Positions 1 through 7,673 of a stretch of DNA of 16,709 bases are shown one piece after another. The DNA comes from Pseudomonadota bacterium (GTDB lineage Bacteria; Pseudomonadota; Gammaproteobacteria; Xanthomonadales; Xanthomonadaceae). The position numbers and the translations under genes were made by a program. The DNA lies in contig JAFAFY010000123.1 in NCBI GenBank assembly GCA_023423235.1, positions 1 through 16,709 of the forward strand. The letters run 5' to 3'. The notes under the pieces were generated by a model. That model was given only the letters and a program-made list of their open reading frames with translations, was not told the DNA's origin and did not search any database. Position 1 is the stretch's first letter, and each line of letters starts with the position of its first letter.

Positions 1-1
1 G

Positions 2-616
2 GTCGGCGGCCGCGAACTGATCCGGGTCGACGTGCGGGTGATCGCCGCGACCCACCAGGATGTCGAGGCGCTGGTCGCCGAAGGCCGCTTCCGCGCCGAC
101 CTGCTGCACCGGCTCGACGTGGTGCGCCTGCGCCTGCCGCCGCTGCGCGACCGCCGCGAGGACGTGCCGCAGCTGGCCGAGCGCTTCCTGCAGGCGGCCG
201 CGGCGAAACTCGACGCGCCGCCCAAGCGCCTGACCCGCCCGGCGCTGCAGCGCATGCTCGAACACGACTGGCCTGGCAACGTGCGCGAGTTGCAGAACCT
301 GTGCTGGCGGCTGGCCGCGCTGGCGCCGACCGACCGGGTCACGGCGCAGGACCTCGATGGCCTGCTGCCGGCCCGCGCGGCGGATGCGGTTCCCGCGCCG
401 GAGGACTGGGACACCGCCCTGCGCGCCTGGGCCGATGCGCGTCTTGCGGCAGGCGACGACGACATCCACGCCGATGCGCGTGAGCGCCTGGACCGCGCGT
501 TGCTGGAGACCGCGCTGGGCCATACCGGCGGCCGCCGCGCCGAAGCCGCGGCGCGGCTCGGGGTCGGCCGCAACACCCTGACCCGCAAGCTCGGCGCGCG
601 ACGGCGGCGCCCGTGA
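2..616 (+). CDS. glnG: Nitrogen regulation protein NR(I), NtrC (3' part only)
   Basis: C-terminal 204 residues of a sigma-54-dependent response regulator; the receiver domain and the first part of the AAA+ domain lie before the window. The visible AAA+ part has the sensor-I region (RVIAATHQDVE), the GRFRADLLHRLDVVRLRLPPLRDR stretch typical of the family (shown here as GRFRADLLHRL then RLPPLRDR), and the sensor-II motif HDWPGNVRELQN. The C-terminus is a FIS-type helix-turn-helix (GGRRAEAAARLGVGRNTLTRKL) that binds DNA, with the GRNTLTRKL ending characteristic of NtrC rather than of other enhancer-binding proteins. In the family, phosphorylated NtrC activates sigma-54 promoters such as glnA under nitrogen limitation. 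The TGA stop is at 614-616. The partner kinase gene glnL would be expected upstream, outside the window. Confidence in NtrC over another paralogue is high but not absolute, because the receiver domain is not visible. Confidence 0.9.
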   Translation, partial: VGGRELIRVDVRVIAATHQDVEALVAEGRFRADLLHRLDVVRLRLPPLRDRREDVPQLAERFLQAAAAKLDAPPKRLTRPALQRMLEHDWPGNVRELQNLCWRLAALAPTDRVTAQDLDGLLPARAADAVPAPEDWDTALRAWADARLAAGDDDIHADARERLDRALLETALGHTGGRRAEAAARLGVGRNTLTRKLGARRRRP

Positions 617-656
617 GCGCGGGTACGTCTTCATCGCCGGTCGAAATGCCAGGCGC

Positions 657-662
657 TAAGCT
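657..662 (+). promoter_or_regulatory. Candidate -10 element (TAAGCT) for a leaderless SOD-like mRNA
   Basis: TAAGCT lies seven bases upstream of the ATG at 670, so a transcript starting at the usual distance would begin at or next to the start codon. No Shine-Dalgarno sequence precedes this ATG, which fits a leaderless message. No good -35 hexamer is seen at 16-18 bp, so this is a weak call. Confidence 0.3.
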
Positions 663-669
663 CGCGGCC

Positions 670-1305
670 ATGATCGTGTCGGCTTCCTCCCTCCGTTCCC
701 GAACCGCCGCGCCCCGTGCCCTGCCGCCAGCGCGCACGGCGTTGGTGTCCATCACGACCCTCGCGCTGGCATTGCTGGCCGGCTGCGCCAGCACGCCGCG
801 TCCGAGCCCCGCCAGCGCGCCGCCGCCCGCGCCACTCGCCCAGGTCGGCACCGCGGCGTCCGCAACCGTCAACCTGGCGTCGGCCTCCGGCACTTTGGTC
901 AGCGGCCGGCTGATCCTCACGCCCGACGCCGGCGGCGTGCGTGCGCGTGGCGAAATCGGCGGGCTGGTGCGCAACGGCACCCACAACCTGCGGGTGCACG
1001 CGCGCGGTGACTGCAGCGCGGTGGATGCCGCCAGCGCCGGTCCCGAGTTCGACCCGCAGCGCGGTGGGCCGGCGGCGCTGCCCGACGCCGGCGAGCGCGG
1101 CCGCATCATCGCCGACAGCCGCGGCGTGGCCCACATCGACCTGCTGCTGCCCGGGGCAGTGCTGGGCGGCGGTGCCGGCAACGATATCGCCGGACGCGCG
1201 ATGCTGGTACTGGGCGCTACGCCGGGCGCGATCAGCGCACGCGTGGCCTGCGGCGTGATCCGTACCGATGCACCGCCGGCCGCGCCGCTGCCGGCACGTC
1301 CCTGA
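670..1305 (+). CDS. SOD_Cu-family lipoprotein lacking most metal ligands
   Basis: 211-residue predicted lipoprotein: hydrophobic signal at residues 24-38 with lipobox LLAGC (Cys39), a short Pro/Ala linker, then a Cu/Zn-SOD-like beta-barrel domain (about 62-198). It is clearly paralogous to the next gene, sharing the GDCSA.DA.SAG core and the ACGVIR ending. Both cysteines of the conserved SOD disulfide remain (Cys115, Cys194). The catalytic site does not: in the HVH copper motif only His110 remains (RVH, Arg108 replacing the first His), the bridging His of GGHFNP is Glu126 (GPEFDP), the zinc loop with its His and Asp ligands is missing, and the late copper His of VIVH is Leu181. Dismutase activity is therefore unlikely. 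A GTG at 613 overlaps the ntrC stop and would add 19 residues, but the ATG at 670 gives a more normal signal peptide. The role is unknown; a structural or copper-handling function is speculation. Confidence 0.85.
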   Translation: MIVSASSLRSRTAAPRALPPARTALVSITTLALALLAGCASTPRPSPASAPPPAPLAQVGTAASATVNLASASGTLVSGRLILTPDAGGVRARGEIGGLVRNGTHNLRVHARGDCSAVDAASAGPEFDPQRGGPAALPDAGERGRIIADSRGVAHIDLLLPGAVLGGGAGNDIAGRAMLVLGATPGAISARVACGVIRTDAPPAAPLPARP

Positions 1306-1393
1306 TGTCCCACCCGCACCTGCGAGGGCGGCGTCATCCCGCGCCCGCGCCGGCCGCTCCGTCCCGCCATCCGACGCTGTCCAGGAGAGCCCC

Positions 1394-1999
1394 ATGACCA
1401 CGTCCCGTCTCGCGCTGCTGACCCCCGCGCTGCTCGTGCTTGCCGCTTGCGGCGCCAACCCGCCCGCCGATGGTGCCGCCAGCCCCGCGGCCGAAGCCGA
1501 CCGCGCCGCGGAAGCGCCCCCGGCCGTCCCTGCGCCGGCCGCCGCGCCTGCTGTGGCCAGCGCCACTGTCACGCTGGAACCCACGGCCGGCAACCAGACC
1601 GCGGGCCAGCTGACCTTCACCAATGTCGATGGCCGCATCGAGGTCACCGGCACCATCACCGGCCTGACGCCCGATTCCGACCACGGCTTCCACGTCCACG
1701 AACACGGCGACTGCAGTGCGCCCGATGCCAGCAGCGCGGGCGGCCACTTCAACCCCGCGGGCACGGCGCATGGCCGCGTCGGCCATGGTGTCCACCATGC
1801 CGGTGACAGCGACAACATCCGCGCCGGTGCCGACGGTACCGCGCAGGTGCACAACTGGCTGGAGGGGGCGTCGATCGGCGACGGCGCCGCGACCGACATC
1901 GTCGGCAAGGGCGTCATCGTCCACACCAAGTCGGACGACTACACCACGCAGCCGACCGGCGATGCCGGCGACCGCCTGGCCTGCGGCGTGATCCGGTAA
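1394..1999 (+). CDS. sodC: Periplasmic Cu/Zn superoxide dismutase, lipoprotein
   Basis: 201-residue SodC, which converts superoxide to hydrogen peroxide and oxygen in the cell envelope. The start is fixed by AGGAGA at 1383-1388. The signal peptide ends in the lipobox LAAC (Cys19), followed by an Ala/Pro-rich linker to about residue 54 and the beta-barrel domain (55-201). All ligands are present: copper His100, His102 and His177, bridging His118, zinc His126, His135 and Asp138, spaced as in eukaryotic-type SOD (+8, +17, +20 from the bridging His). Cys107 and Cys197 match the conserved disulfide. It lies 88 bp after the degenerate paralogue on the same strand, so co-transcription is likely. An inverted repeat follows the stop. 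Confidence 0.95.
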   Translation: MTTSRLALLTPALLVLAACGANPPADGAASPAAEADRAAEAPPAVPAPAAAPAVASATVTLEPTAGNQTAGQLTFTNVDGRIEVTGTITGLTPDSDHGFHVHEHGDCSAPDASSAGGHFNPAGTAHGRVGHGVHHAGDSDNIRAGADGTAQVHNWLEGASIGDGAATDIVGKGVIVHTKSDDYTTQPTGDAGDRLACGVIR

Positions 2000-2013
2000 C
2001 ACCCCTGGTCACG

Positions 2014-2051
2014 CGCCGCGCAGGACGCCGCGACCGGTGGCCTGCGCGGCG
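2014..2051 (+). terminator. Inverted repeat after sodC, possible terminator
   Basis: An 11-bp perfect stem (CGCCGCGCAGG at 2014-2024 with CCTGCGCGGCG at 2041-2051) with a 16-base loop starts 14 bases after the sodC stop. There is no T-run, so it could be a processing or stabilising hairpin rather than an intrinsic terminator. Confidence 0.4.
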
Positions 2052-2362
2052 GGGCCTGCCTCCATCACCAGTCCCGGGTCGCGTGCCGGTTCTGCGGATC
2101 CGGGAAAGCGCCTGAAGCGCTGCCGCGCGGCGGACGGCGCATGCCGGCAGTGCGAGGATGCCGCGTCCGTCGCTGCGCACGATGAGCTGACGCACGGGCT
2201 TCCCGTGCGAATCGCCGGCGTGCGGCGCATAGGTCGTCCGCCCGTACGCGGCGGTGCAGACAGGCGCGTCAGCGCCACGCTGCCCGTTTCCGCGTCGGGT
2301 CCGTACCGGCTGCGTGGCTGCCGCAGCAGCGTCTTCCGGGTCGATGCGCGTGATCGGTCCGA
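2052..2362. other. Intergenic stretch, no confident gene
   Basis: Between sodC and the minus-strand gene ending at 2363 no ORF has both a credible start and a recognisable product. One minus-strand reading frame through about 2130-2275 has codon-like third-position GC and a plausible peptide (for example KPVRQLIVRSDGRGILALP). It has no start codon with a ribosome site and stays open into the neighbouring genes, so it may be a decayed gene end or chance in GC-rich DNA. Confidence 0.35.
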
Positions 2363-3271
2363 TCAGCCCAGCACAGCGCGCGGATCGCCGCCCGCGGGGC
2401 AGTCGATCCATTGCACCGCGACGCCGTGCGCCTGCAGCACCGCGGCCAACTGGCGCTGGCGCGCCTGGAACATCGCGAACCCGTGTTCCAGCCGCGCCGG
2501 GTTGTGTTCGCCGGGCGCGTTGCGCCGCTGCCAGTCCTCCGGCGACAACCGCGCGATCCGCACCTGGTCCCCGGCGTAATGCAGCAGCGGCTCGGGCGGG
2601 GCATCCAGCCACGCGGACTCGCCCGGTGCCAGCAGCGCGGTTTCCAGCAGCGGCCACAGCGGCGCCAGGCCGGCGTTGCGGTACTGCATGGCGGTCATCG
2701 CCAACAGGTCGTGCAGGGTGAGATAGCGCGCGTGCTCGATCCGCGCATCGAAGCCGTCCTGCGCCGCCAGCGCGGTGTCGGCCTGGGCCATGCCGCGGTC
2801 GAACAGCACCGACTCCATCCGCGCATCGAGCGCACGCACCGCATCGGGGTCGCCGGTGAAAAGATAGGGCACCACGCGCAGGGTGCCGCCGGCCAGCTGC
2901 GGGTCGGCCTGCAGCGGCAGCGGCACCTTGCCGCCGGCGTCGGCGCCGAAGGCGATGACACGCGGGCCGGTGCCGCGCCCCGGCGCACGCGCATGCAGCT
3001 CCTCCAGGCGGCGATGGATCGGCCAGCCGGGACGCAGCACTTCGGCCGGGTCGAAATGCGCGGCGGCCAGGCACAGGTCGAGTGCGCGCGCCTCGGGCAC
3101 GAGCGCGCCGAGGTCGCGGCCCACCAGGCGGGCCAGTTCGCCGGCCGCATGCTGGGCCAGCGCCGCCTGCGCCGGCGCGCTGCCGCCGACGAGTTCGAGC
3201 GCAAGCACACCGCGCACCAGCGGGATCTGCCGCGGCGTGGCGGCGGGCGGGGAAAGGGAGACTGCGGTCAT
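2363..3271 (-). CDS. Conserved-looking hypothetical protein, 302 aa
   Basis: I do not recognise the family. The protein has 302 residues, no signal peptide and no membrane segment, so it is probably cytoplasmic. Visible stretches include LDLCLAAAHFDPAEVLRPGW, GPRVIAFGADAGGKVPLP, RVVPYLFTGD, TLHDLLAMTAMQYRNAGLAPLW and a C-terminal VQWIDCPAGG. Codon usage is strongly coding (high GC in third positions in this frame). The ATG at 3271 lacks a clear Shine-Dalgarno sequence. The gene is divergent from the fadI-like thiolase, its start codon abuts the -35 element of that gene's promoter, and a CATAAT at 3307-3312 on its own strand could be its -10. Shared regulation with the thiolase is possible but not shown. 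Confidence 0.75.
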   Translation of the reverse strand: MTAVSLSPPAATPRQIPLVRGVLALELVGGSAPAQAALAQHAAGELARLVGRDLGALVPEARALDLCLAAAHFDPAEVLRPGWPIHRRLEELHARAPGRGTGPRVIAFGADAGGKVPLPLQADPQLAGGTLRVVPYLFTGDPDAVRALDARMESVLFDRGMAQADTALAAQDGFDARIEHARYLTLHDLLAMTAMQYRNAGLAPLWPLLETALLAPGESAWLDAPPEPLLHYAGDQVRIARLSPEDWQRRNAPGEHNPARLEHGFAMFQARQRQLAAVLQAHGVAVQWIDCPAGGDPRAVLG

Positions 3272-3299
3272 TGGCCGTGCACGCGGGCGGGGCTAAACT
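3271..3299 (+). promoter_or_regulatory. Sigma-70-type promoter for the thiolase gene
   Basis: TTGGCC (3271-3276) and TAAACT (3294-3299) are separated by exactly 17 bp, a good sigma-70 arrangement for GC-rich DNA. It would give a 5' leader of about 70 bases before the ATG at 3376. It overlaps the first codon of the divergent gene. Confidence 0.55.
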
Positions 3300-3375
3300 G
3301 GCCGGCATTATGCCCGTTGCGTCCAACGCGACCGGCCAACCCGCCGTCGTTCCATCGAATCCGCGAGGAAATCCC

Positions 3376-4653
3376 ATGCTGCAAGGTCGTCCCGTCGCCG
3401 TGCTGGGTGGCGTCCGCATTCCGTTCTGCCGCCAGAACACGGCCTACGCGGACGTCGGCAATCTCGGCATGTCGGTGCGCACGCTCGGTGCGCTGGTCGA
3501 GAAGTTCGGCCTGCACGGCCAGCAGCTGGGCGAAGTGGCGATGGGCGCGGTGATCAAGCATTCCAGCGACTGGAACCTGGGCCGCGAGGCCGCGCTGTCG
3601 TCCGGCCTGTCGCCGCTGACGCCGGGCCTCACCCTGCAGCGCGCCTGCGGCACCTCGCTCGATTCGGTCATCACCATCGGCAACAAGATCGCCGCCGGGC
3701 AGATCGAGTCGGGTATCGGCGGTGGTTCGGACACCACCTCCGACGTGCCGATCGTCTACGGCCAGCAACTGCGCCGGCGCCTGCTGCGCGCCAACGCGGC
3801 CAAGACCACGAAGGACAAGCTGGCGGCGTTCAAGGGCTTCCGGCTGCGTGAGCTGAAACCCGATTTCCCCGGCGTCGCCGAGCCGCGCACCGGCAAGTCG
3901 ATGGGCCAGCACTGCGAGGACATGGCCAAGCAGTGGAACATCTCGCGCGATTCGCAGGACGAGCTGGCCGTGGCCTCGCACCACAAGCTGGCGGCCGCCT
4001 ACGAGCGCGGCTTCTTCGACGACCTGGTGGTCAGCTTCCGCGGCGTCTCGCGCGACAACATCCTGCGCGCCGACACCTCGCTGGCCAAGCTGGCGACGCT
4101 CAAGCCCGCGTTCGACAAGACCTCCGGCCGCGGCACCCTGACCGCCGCCAACTCCACCCCGCTGACCGACGGCGCTGCTGCCTGCCTGCTGGCCAGCGAC
4201 GACTGGGCCGCGGCCCACGGCTTCGACGTGCTGTGCCACATCCGCGACGCGCATGTCTCGGCGGTGGACTTCGTCCACGGCGAGGGCCTGCTGATGGCGC
4301 CCACCGTGGCCGTGGCCGAGATGCTCCGCCGCAACAACCTCACCCTGCAGGATTTCGACATCTACGAGATCCACGAGGCCTTCGCCGCCCAGGTGCTGTG
4401 CACCTTGCGCGCCTGGGAGAGCGAGGACTACTGCCGCAACCGGCTCGGCCTCGACGCGCCGCTGGGCCGGATCGATCCGGAGAAGATCAACCCGGTGGGC
4501 TCGTCGCTGGCAACCGGCCATCCCTTCGCCGCGACCGGTGCGCGCATCGTCGCCACCGCCGCCAAGGAGCTGGTCGAACGCGGCGGCGGCCGTGCCCTGA
4601 TTTCCATCTGTACCGCCGGCGGCATGGGCGTGGTGGCGATCCTGGAGCGTTGA
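3376..4653 (+). CDS. fadI: Acetyl-CoA C-acyltransferase (FadI-like thiolase)
   Basis: 425-residue thiolase that would cleave 3-ketoacyl-CoA with CoA to acetyl-CoA and a shortened acyl-CoA in beta-oxidation (or run the reverse condensation). GAGGAAAT directly upstream fixes the ATG. Active-site residues are all present: nucleophile Cys91 in QRACGTSLDS, His333 in IHEAFAAQ, His382 in NPVGSSLATGHP, and the second catalytic Cys412 in SICTAGGMG. The middle region (KSMGQHCEDMAKQW, ASHHKLAAAYERGFFDDLV, TAANSTPLTDGAAA) resembles the trifunctional-protein beta subunit / FadI branch rather than short-chain PhbA thiolases, and the length fits that branch. No fadJ-like partner is adjacent, so pairing with an alpha subunit cannot be shown here. 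The gene symbol is given by family resemblance. Confidence 0.85.
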   Translation: MLQGRPVAVLGGVRIPFCRQNTAYADVGNLGMSVRTLGALVEKFGLHGQQLGEVAMGAVIKHSSDWNLGREAALSSGLSPLTPGLTLQRACGTSLDSVITIGNKIAAGQIESGIGGGSDTTSDVPIVYGQQLRRRLLRANAAKTTKDKLAAFKGFRLRELKPDFPGVAEPRTGKSMGQHCEDMAKQWNISRDSQDELAVASHHKLAAAYERGFFDDLVVSFRGVSRDNILRADTSLAKLATLKPAFDKTSGRGTLTAANSTPLTDGAAACLLASDDWAAAHGFDVLCHIRDAHVSAVDFVHGEGLLMAPTVAVAEMLRRNNLTLQDFDIYEIHEAFAAQVLCTLRAWESEDYCRNRLGLDAPLGRIDPEKINPVGSSLATGHPFAATGARIVATAAKELVERGGGRALISICTAGGMGVVAILER

Positions 4654-4699
4654 GGCGCGGCGCTCGCACCGCTGCGGCCGGCGATCTGCTTCACCACAA

Positions 4700-4722
4700 G
4701 GGGCTGCGCGCAAGCAGCGCCC
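4700..4722 (+). terminator. Imperfect hairpin after the thiolase gene
   Basis: GGGGCTGC and GCAGCGCCC pair around the six-base loop GCGCAA with one bulged base, 46 bases after the stop. There is no T-run, so terminator function is uncertain. Confidence 0.25.
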
Positions 4723-4954
4723 GACCCCGTGGCAGGAACAGCGATGATCCCGGTTGCCGGCGCGTGTGGTCTTGCGCCGCGGCGCGGCATCGTGGGGCCG
4801 GCAGAGTCGCGGAGATCCAGGGGATGCGCGCGCAGTGCATGCACGCGCGGCGGTTCGCATCCGCTGCGCCGTGCGCCGGGTCCGTCTGGCTGGACAAGGA
4901 TGCCGGGATGGATTGCCGCGGGTTGGCATCGACCCCGGTGGGCGCCATCCGCCG

Positions 4955-4983
4955 TTACCGGTTGCACCGCGAGCCTGTAGTCT
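4955..4983 (+). promoter_or_regulatory. Candidate promoter for the DUF4349 gene
   Basis: TTACCG (4955-4960) and TAGTCT (4978-4983) are 17 bp apart, and a TG precedes the -10. A short leader leads to AAGGAGAG and the ATG at 5009. Confidence 0.4.
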
Positions 4984-5008
4984 CGCCCGGACCGTCAAGG
5001 AGAGCCGC

Positions 5009-6016
5009 ATGCCATCGTTCCTGTTCGCGTCGTACCGCGCATCTTTCGTCCTGTCCGCGGCGTTGCTGCTGACGCTCGGCGCCTGCGCGCAGCAGCACGA
5101 CCAGGCCGCGGATGCGTCCGCGGTCGCCCTTGCGGAGCCCGAGATGGCCGCGGCCGATGTGGACACGGAATCGGCGGACGCCTTTGCGCCCAAGGTCGGC
5201 GACGGTGCGCCCGATGCAGCGCAGATGCAGTCCGCGGTGGCGACGCAGGTCGACCCGGCGCGCCGTTTCATCCGCACCGCGCAGGTGCGGTTCGCGGTCG
5301 ACGATGTCTATGCCTCGGCCCTCGGAATCGAGGACCTGACGGCGAAATACGGCGGCTTCGTCGTGCGCAACCGGGTCCATGCCGAAACCCGCAGCACGCA
5401 GCGGCGACCGATGGGCGACGGCAAGCTGCTGGAACTCACCGAGTACGTCACCCGCGGCCAGTTGACCGTGCGCGTGCCCAGCGACGATGCGCAGGCGTTC
5501 CTGCGCGAGCTGGTCGCCCAGATGCGCTTCCTCGACGGCCGCGATTTCAGCGCGCGCGACGCCCAGTTCGACCTGCTGCGGCAGCAGCTGGCGTTCCAGC
5601 GCGGGCAGGTGCTGCAGCAGTCGTTGGGCGATGCGGTGCAGGACGGCGACCGGCTCGATCGCAAGACCGACACCCTGGCCGCACGCGCGCAGGCACTGGC
5701 CGCGCGCGACGAGGCGCAGGTGGCCCAGCGCCAGTTCGAGGACCAGGTGGCGTTCGCGACCATCGACCTGTCGCTGTACCAGCCGGCGCAGATCCGTCGC
5801 AGCGAGCACGTCGATACCGCCGCGGTGTTCGCCCGGCACGGGCCGGGATTCTTCACGCGGCTCGGCAAGTCGGTGGCGGTGGGCTGGTACGGACTGCTCG
5901 ACGTGCTGGTCGGCGTGGCCGCGCTGTGGCCGTTGTGGCTGCTGCTGGCCGCAGCGGTCGCCGGCTGGCGCGCGCTGCGGCGGCTGCGTGCCAGGCGGCT
6001 TGCGTCGGCGGGATAG
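5009..6016 (+). CDS. DUF4349 domain-containing lipoprotein
   Basis: 335-residue envelope protein. AAGGAGAG upstream fixes the ATG at 5009. The signal peptide ends in the lipobox LGAC (Cys26). An acidic, Ala-rich linker runs to about residue 82. The DUF4349 core starts at RRFIRTAQVRFAV (about 85), continues through AKYGGFVVRNRV and QLTVRVPSDDAQAFLREL, and has a long Gln/Ala/Arg-rich helical coiled-coil region at about 182-245 before ATIDLSLYQP. A C-terminal membrane segment spans roughly 292-319, followed by a short Arg-rich tail. This is the usual domain order for the family, whose biochemical function is not established. The presence of both a lipobox and a C-terminal membrane helix suggests double anchoring, probably with most of the chain in the periplasm. 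It is convergent with hemY. Confidence 0.88.
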   Translation: MPSFLFASYRASFVLSAALLLTLGACAQQHDQAADASAVALAEPEMAAADVDTESADAFAPKVGDGAPDAAQMQSAVATQVDPARRFIRTAQVRFAVDDVYASALGIEDLTAKYGGFVVRNRVHAETRSTQRRPMGDGKLLELTEYVTRGQLTVRVPSDDAQAFLRELVAQMRFLDGRDFSARDAQFDLLRQQLAFQRGQVLQQSLGDAVQDGDRLDRKTDTLAARAQALAARDEAQVAQRQFEDQVAFATIDLSLYQPAQIRRSEHVDTAAVFARHGPGFFTRLGKSVAVGWYGLLDVLVGVAALWPLWLLLAAAVAGWRALRRLRARRLASAG

Positions 6017-6170
6017 CCGTCGGCGTCGACGCCGGCGTTCACCCTGCCGGTGTCGTTTCCAGGAACCCCACGGCGCAACAACCGCGCAGTGGGTGGGCGG
6101 AGGCGACGGCTGACAGCTCGAACGCAGCGAAATCGCGCATCCGTCCCTGGGGCATCCGCGCCTGTGCGCG

Positions 6171-6186
6171 GGCAGCCGCAGCTGCC
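6171..6186. terminator. Small hairpin between convergent genes
   Basis: GGCAGC and GCTGCC form a perfect 6-bp stem around the tetraloop CGCA, in the 234-base gap between the stops of the DUF4349 gene and hemY. No T-run accompanies it on either strand. Confidence 0.2.
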
Positions 6187-6250
6187 GTCACCGGAAGACG
6201 CGGGGCGGCCGGATTCAAGAGGTGCCGTCGGTGTGTCCGGCTGCGTTGCG

Positions 6251-7516
6251 CTACTCGCGCAACCGCGGCATGCCGTGCTCATCGCGGTCCTCGATCGCGC
6301 CGCCCTCGATCGACTCGAACGCGACCGGCGCCGCGGCCACCGGCGGCAGCGCCACCACCGGTTCCCCGCGCGCGGCGCGCAGGGCGTTGGCGTAACACAG
6401 GCGGGCGCGGTGCTCGTCGCCGGTGGCGGCGAATTCGTCGCCCAGCGGAACCCAGGCGGCGCTGCCGGCGCCCTGGTCGATCGCGCGCTGCAGGTAGTCG
6501 CGGGCCTGGGCGCCCTGGCGCTCGGCCTGGCTGATCCGGGCCAGCCCAAGAAGCACACCCGGGCTCGACGGATGCGCCTGCAGCCAGCGCTGCAGGCGCG
6601 CGCGCCGGTGTTCGGGATCGGTGGCGTCGAGCGCGCCGTAGCGCACCACCAGGCGTTCGTCCCAGCGCGTGTCCAGCGCCTGTTCCAGGCTGCGCAGGGT
6701 GGCGTCGTGCCAGCCCAGCGCGCTGGCGCGTTCGGCGTAGGCCAGCGCGACCTCGGGCTCGGCCTTCAGCGGCTTGGGCATGGCTTCCCAGCGTTCGGCC
6801 AGCTGGTTGCCGTCCCCGGTCTCGCGCAGCGATGCCGCCGCCCAGTGTAATTCGCGGTCGGCCAGTACCGCTTCGGGCAATGCCTGCTGACGGCGCAGCG
6901 CGCCCAGCAGGCCGTAGGCCTCGGCGGCGTGGCCGGTCAGCGCCCAGGCGTCGGCGCGCAGGGCCAGGCCGCGCGGCGGCAGCGGCTGCGCGGCAGGGGC
7001 TTCGAGCGCGGCGAGGGCGTCAATCGGGCGGTCCTCGCGCAGCGCCAGTTCCGCCAGCGCGATCGCCCGGGTCGCCGGGTGGCGGTCGCCGAAGCCGTCG
7101 AGCAGCGCACGCGCGGCCACGGTGTCGCCGCGGGCAAGGGCGGCATGGCTGGCAGCGACGCGCGCAGCGGCCTCGTAGTGCGGGTTCTCGTCGGCCGACT
7201 GCACCAGCAGCTTCTCGGCGCGCGCGTAGTGGCCCTGGTAGAGCGCATCGAGGCCCTCGCCGAGGCGGCTCTGCACGCGCCCGCGGCGGTACTGGCTCCA
7301 GCTGCGGAACGGCAGCGCCAGCAGGCTGAAGACCAGCCACAGCAGTACCAGGGCACCGAGCAGCATGGCGATCGCATTGACCACGGTGGTGGTGCGGTCG
7401 ATACCGCCATGGCGGACCAGCACGTAGCCGGGATCGGTCGCCAGCAGCAGCTGCGCGGCCAGCGCGCCGACCAGGGCCAGCACGATCCAGATCAGCAGGG
7501 TACGGAGCAGGGACAT
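6251..7516 (-). CDS. hemY: HemY, TPR membrane protein of heme biosynthesis
   Basis: 421-residue inner-membrane protein. Two N-terminal membrane segments (about 5-26 and 45-70) flank a short loop containing the HemY_N hallmark DPGYVLVRHG, then a cytosolic domain of TPR helices follows (for example AALARGDTVAARALLDGF and YAERASALGWHDATLRSLEQAL). The length is close to that of E. coli HemY. In Proteobacteria the gene usually ends the hemC-hemD-hemX-hemY operon and the protein is thought to help coordinate the late heme enzymes; it is not protoporphyrinogen oxidase, which shares the name in Gram-positives. Here the gene upstream on the same strand is an ankyrin protein, 157 bp away, so hemY is split from hemX/hemD or they lie elsewhere. 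No strong ribosome site is seen. The C-terminal tail beyond the TPRs is Ala/Pro-rich. Confidence 0.88.
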   Translation of the reverse strand: MSLLRTLLIWIVLALVGALAAQLLLATDPGYVLVRHGGIDRTTTVVNAIAMLLGALVLLWLVFSLLALPFRSWSQYRRGRVQSRLGEGLDALYQGHYARAEKLLVQSADENPHYEAAARVAASHAALARGDTVAARALLDGFGDRHPATRAIALAELALREDRPIDALAALEAPAAQPLPPRGLALRADAWALTGHAAEAYGLLGALRRQQALPEAVLADRELHWAAASLRETGDGNQLAERWEAMPKPLKAEPEVALAYAERASALGWHDATLRSLEQALDTRWDERLVVRYGALDATDPEHRRARLQRWLQAHPSSPGVLLGLARISQAERQGAQARDYLQRAIDQGAGSAAWVPLGDEFAATGDEHRARLCYANALRAARGEPVVALPPVAAAPVAFESIEGGAIEDRDEHGMPRLRE

Positions 7517-7673
7517 CGGCGTGGTTCCGGTGGGGGACGGGCAATGCGGACTTCACCCTGACGCCGCCGGCGTGATGGCCCTGTCGATGACGCGGGCTTT
7601 CCTGAACAGGGCTTCGGACGCACGCCGCGCAGCGGGTGGGCGTGCCGCGGTGGCAATCGGCCAGCGCGCGGGG

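Larger units (their letters stand above)
4654..5008. other. Intergenic region between thiolase and DUF4349 genes
   Basis: 355 bases without a supported gene. Near the thiolase stop is an imperfect hairpin at 4700-4722 and at the right end is the promoter at 4955-4983. Between them I see no tRNA, repeat family or convincing short ORF. Confidence 0.5.

Noticed and set aside
613..669. GTG start at 613 overlapping the ntrC stop for the SOD-like protein
   Set aside because: It would put about 57 residues before the lipidated cysteine, too long for a normal signal peptide; the ATG at 670 gives 38.
3268..5277. Long minus-strand open frame antisense to the thiolase gene; similar long frames at 339-1370, 1914-3440 and 13390-15705 (minus) and at 7521-9662 and 9705-12008 (plus)
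   Set aside because: They are antisense or out-of-frame to genes with recognised domains, have Arg/Gly/Ala/Gln-rich low-complexity translations and no family motifs. Such frames are expected in very GC-rich DNA.
6021..6034. Palindrome CGGCGTCGACGCCG just after the DUF4349 gene, as a terminator or operator
   Set aside because: It has no loop to form an RNA hairpin and is easily expected by chance in GC-rich DNA; no second copy was noticed.
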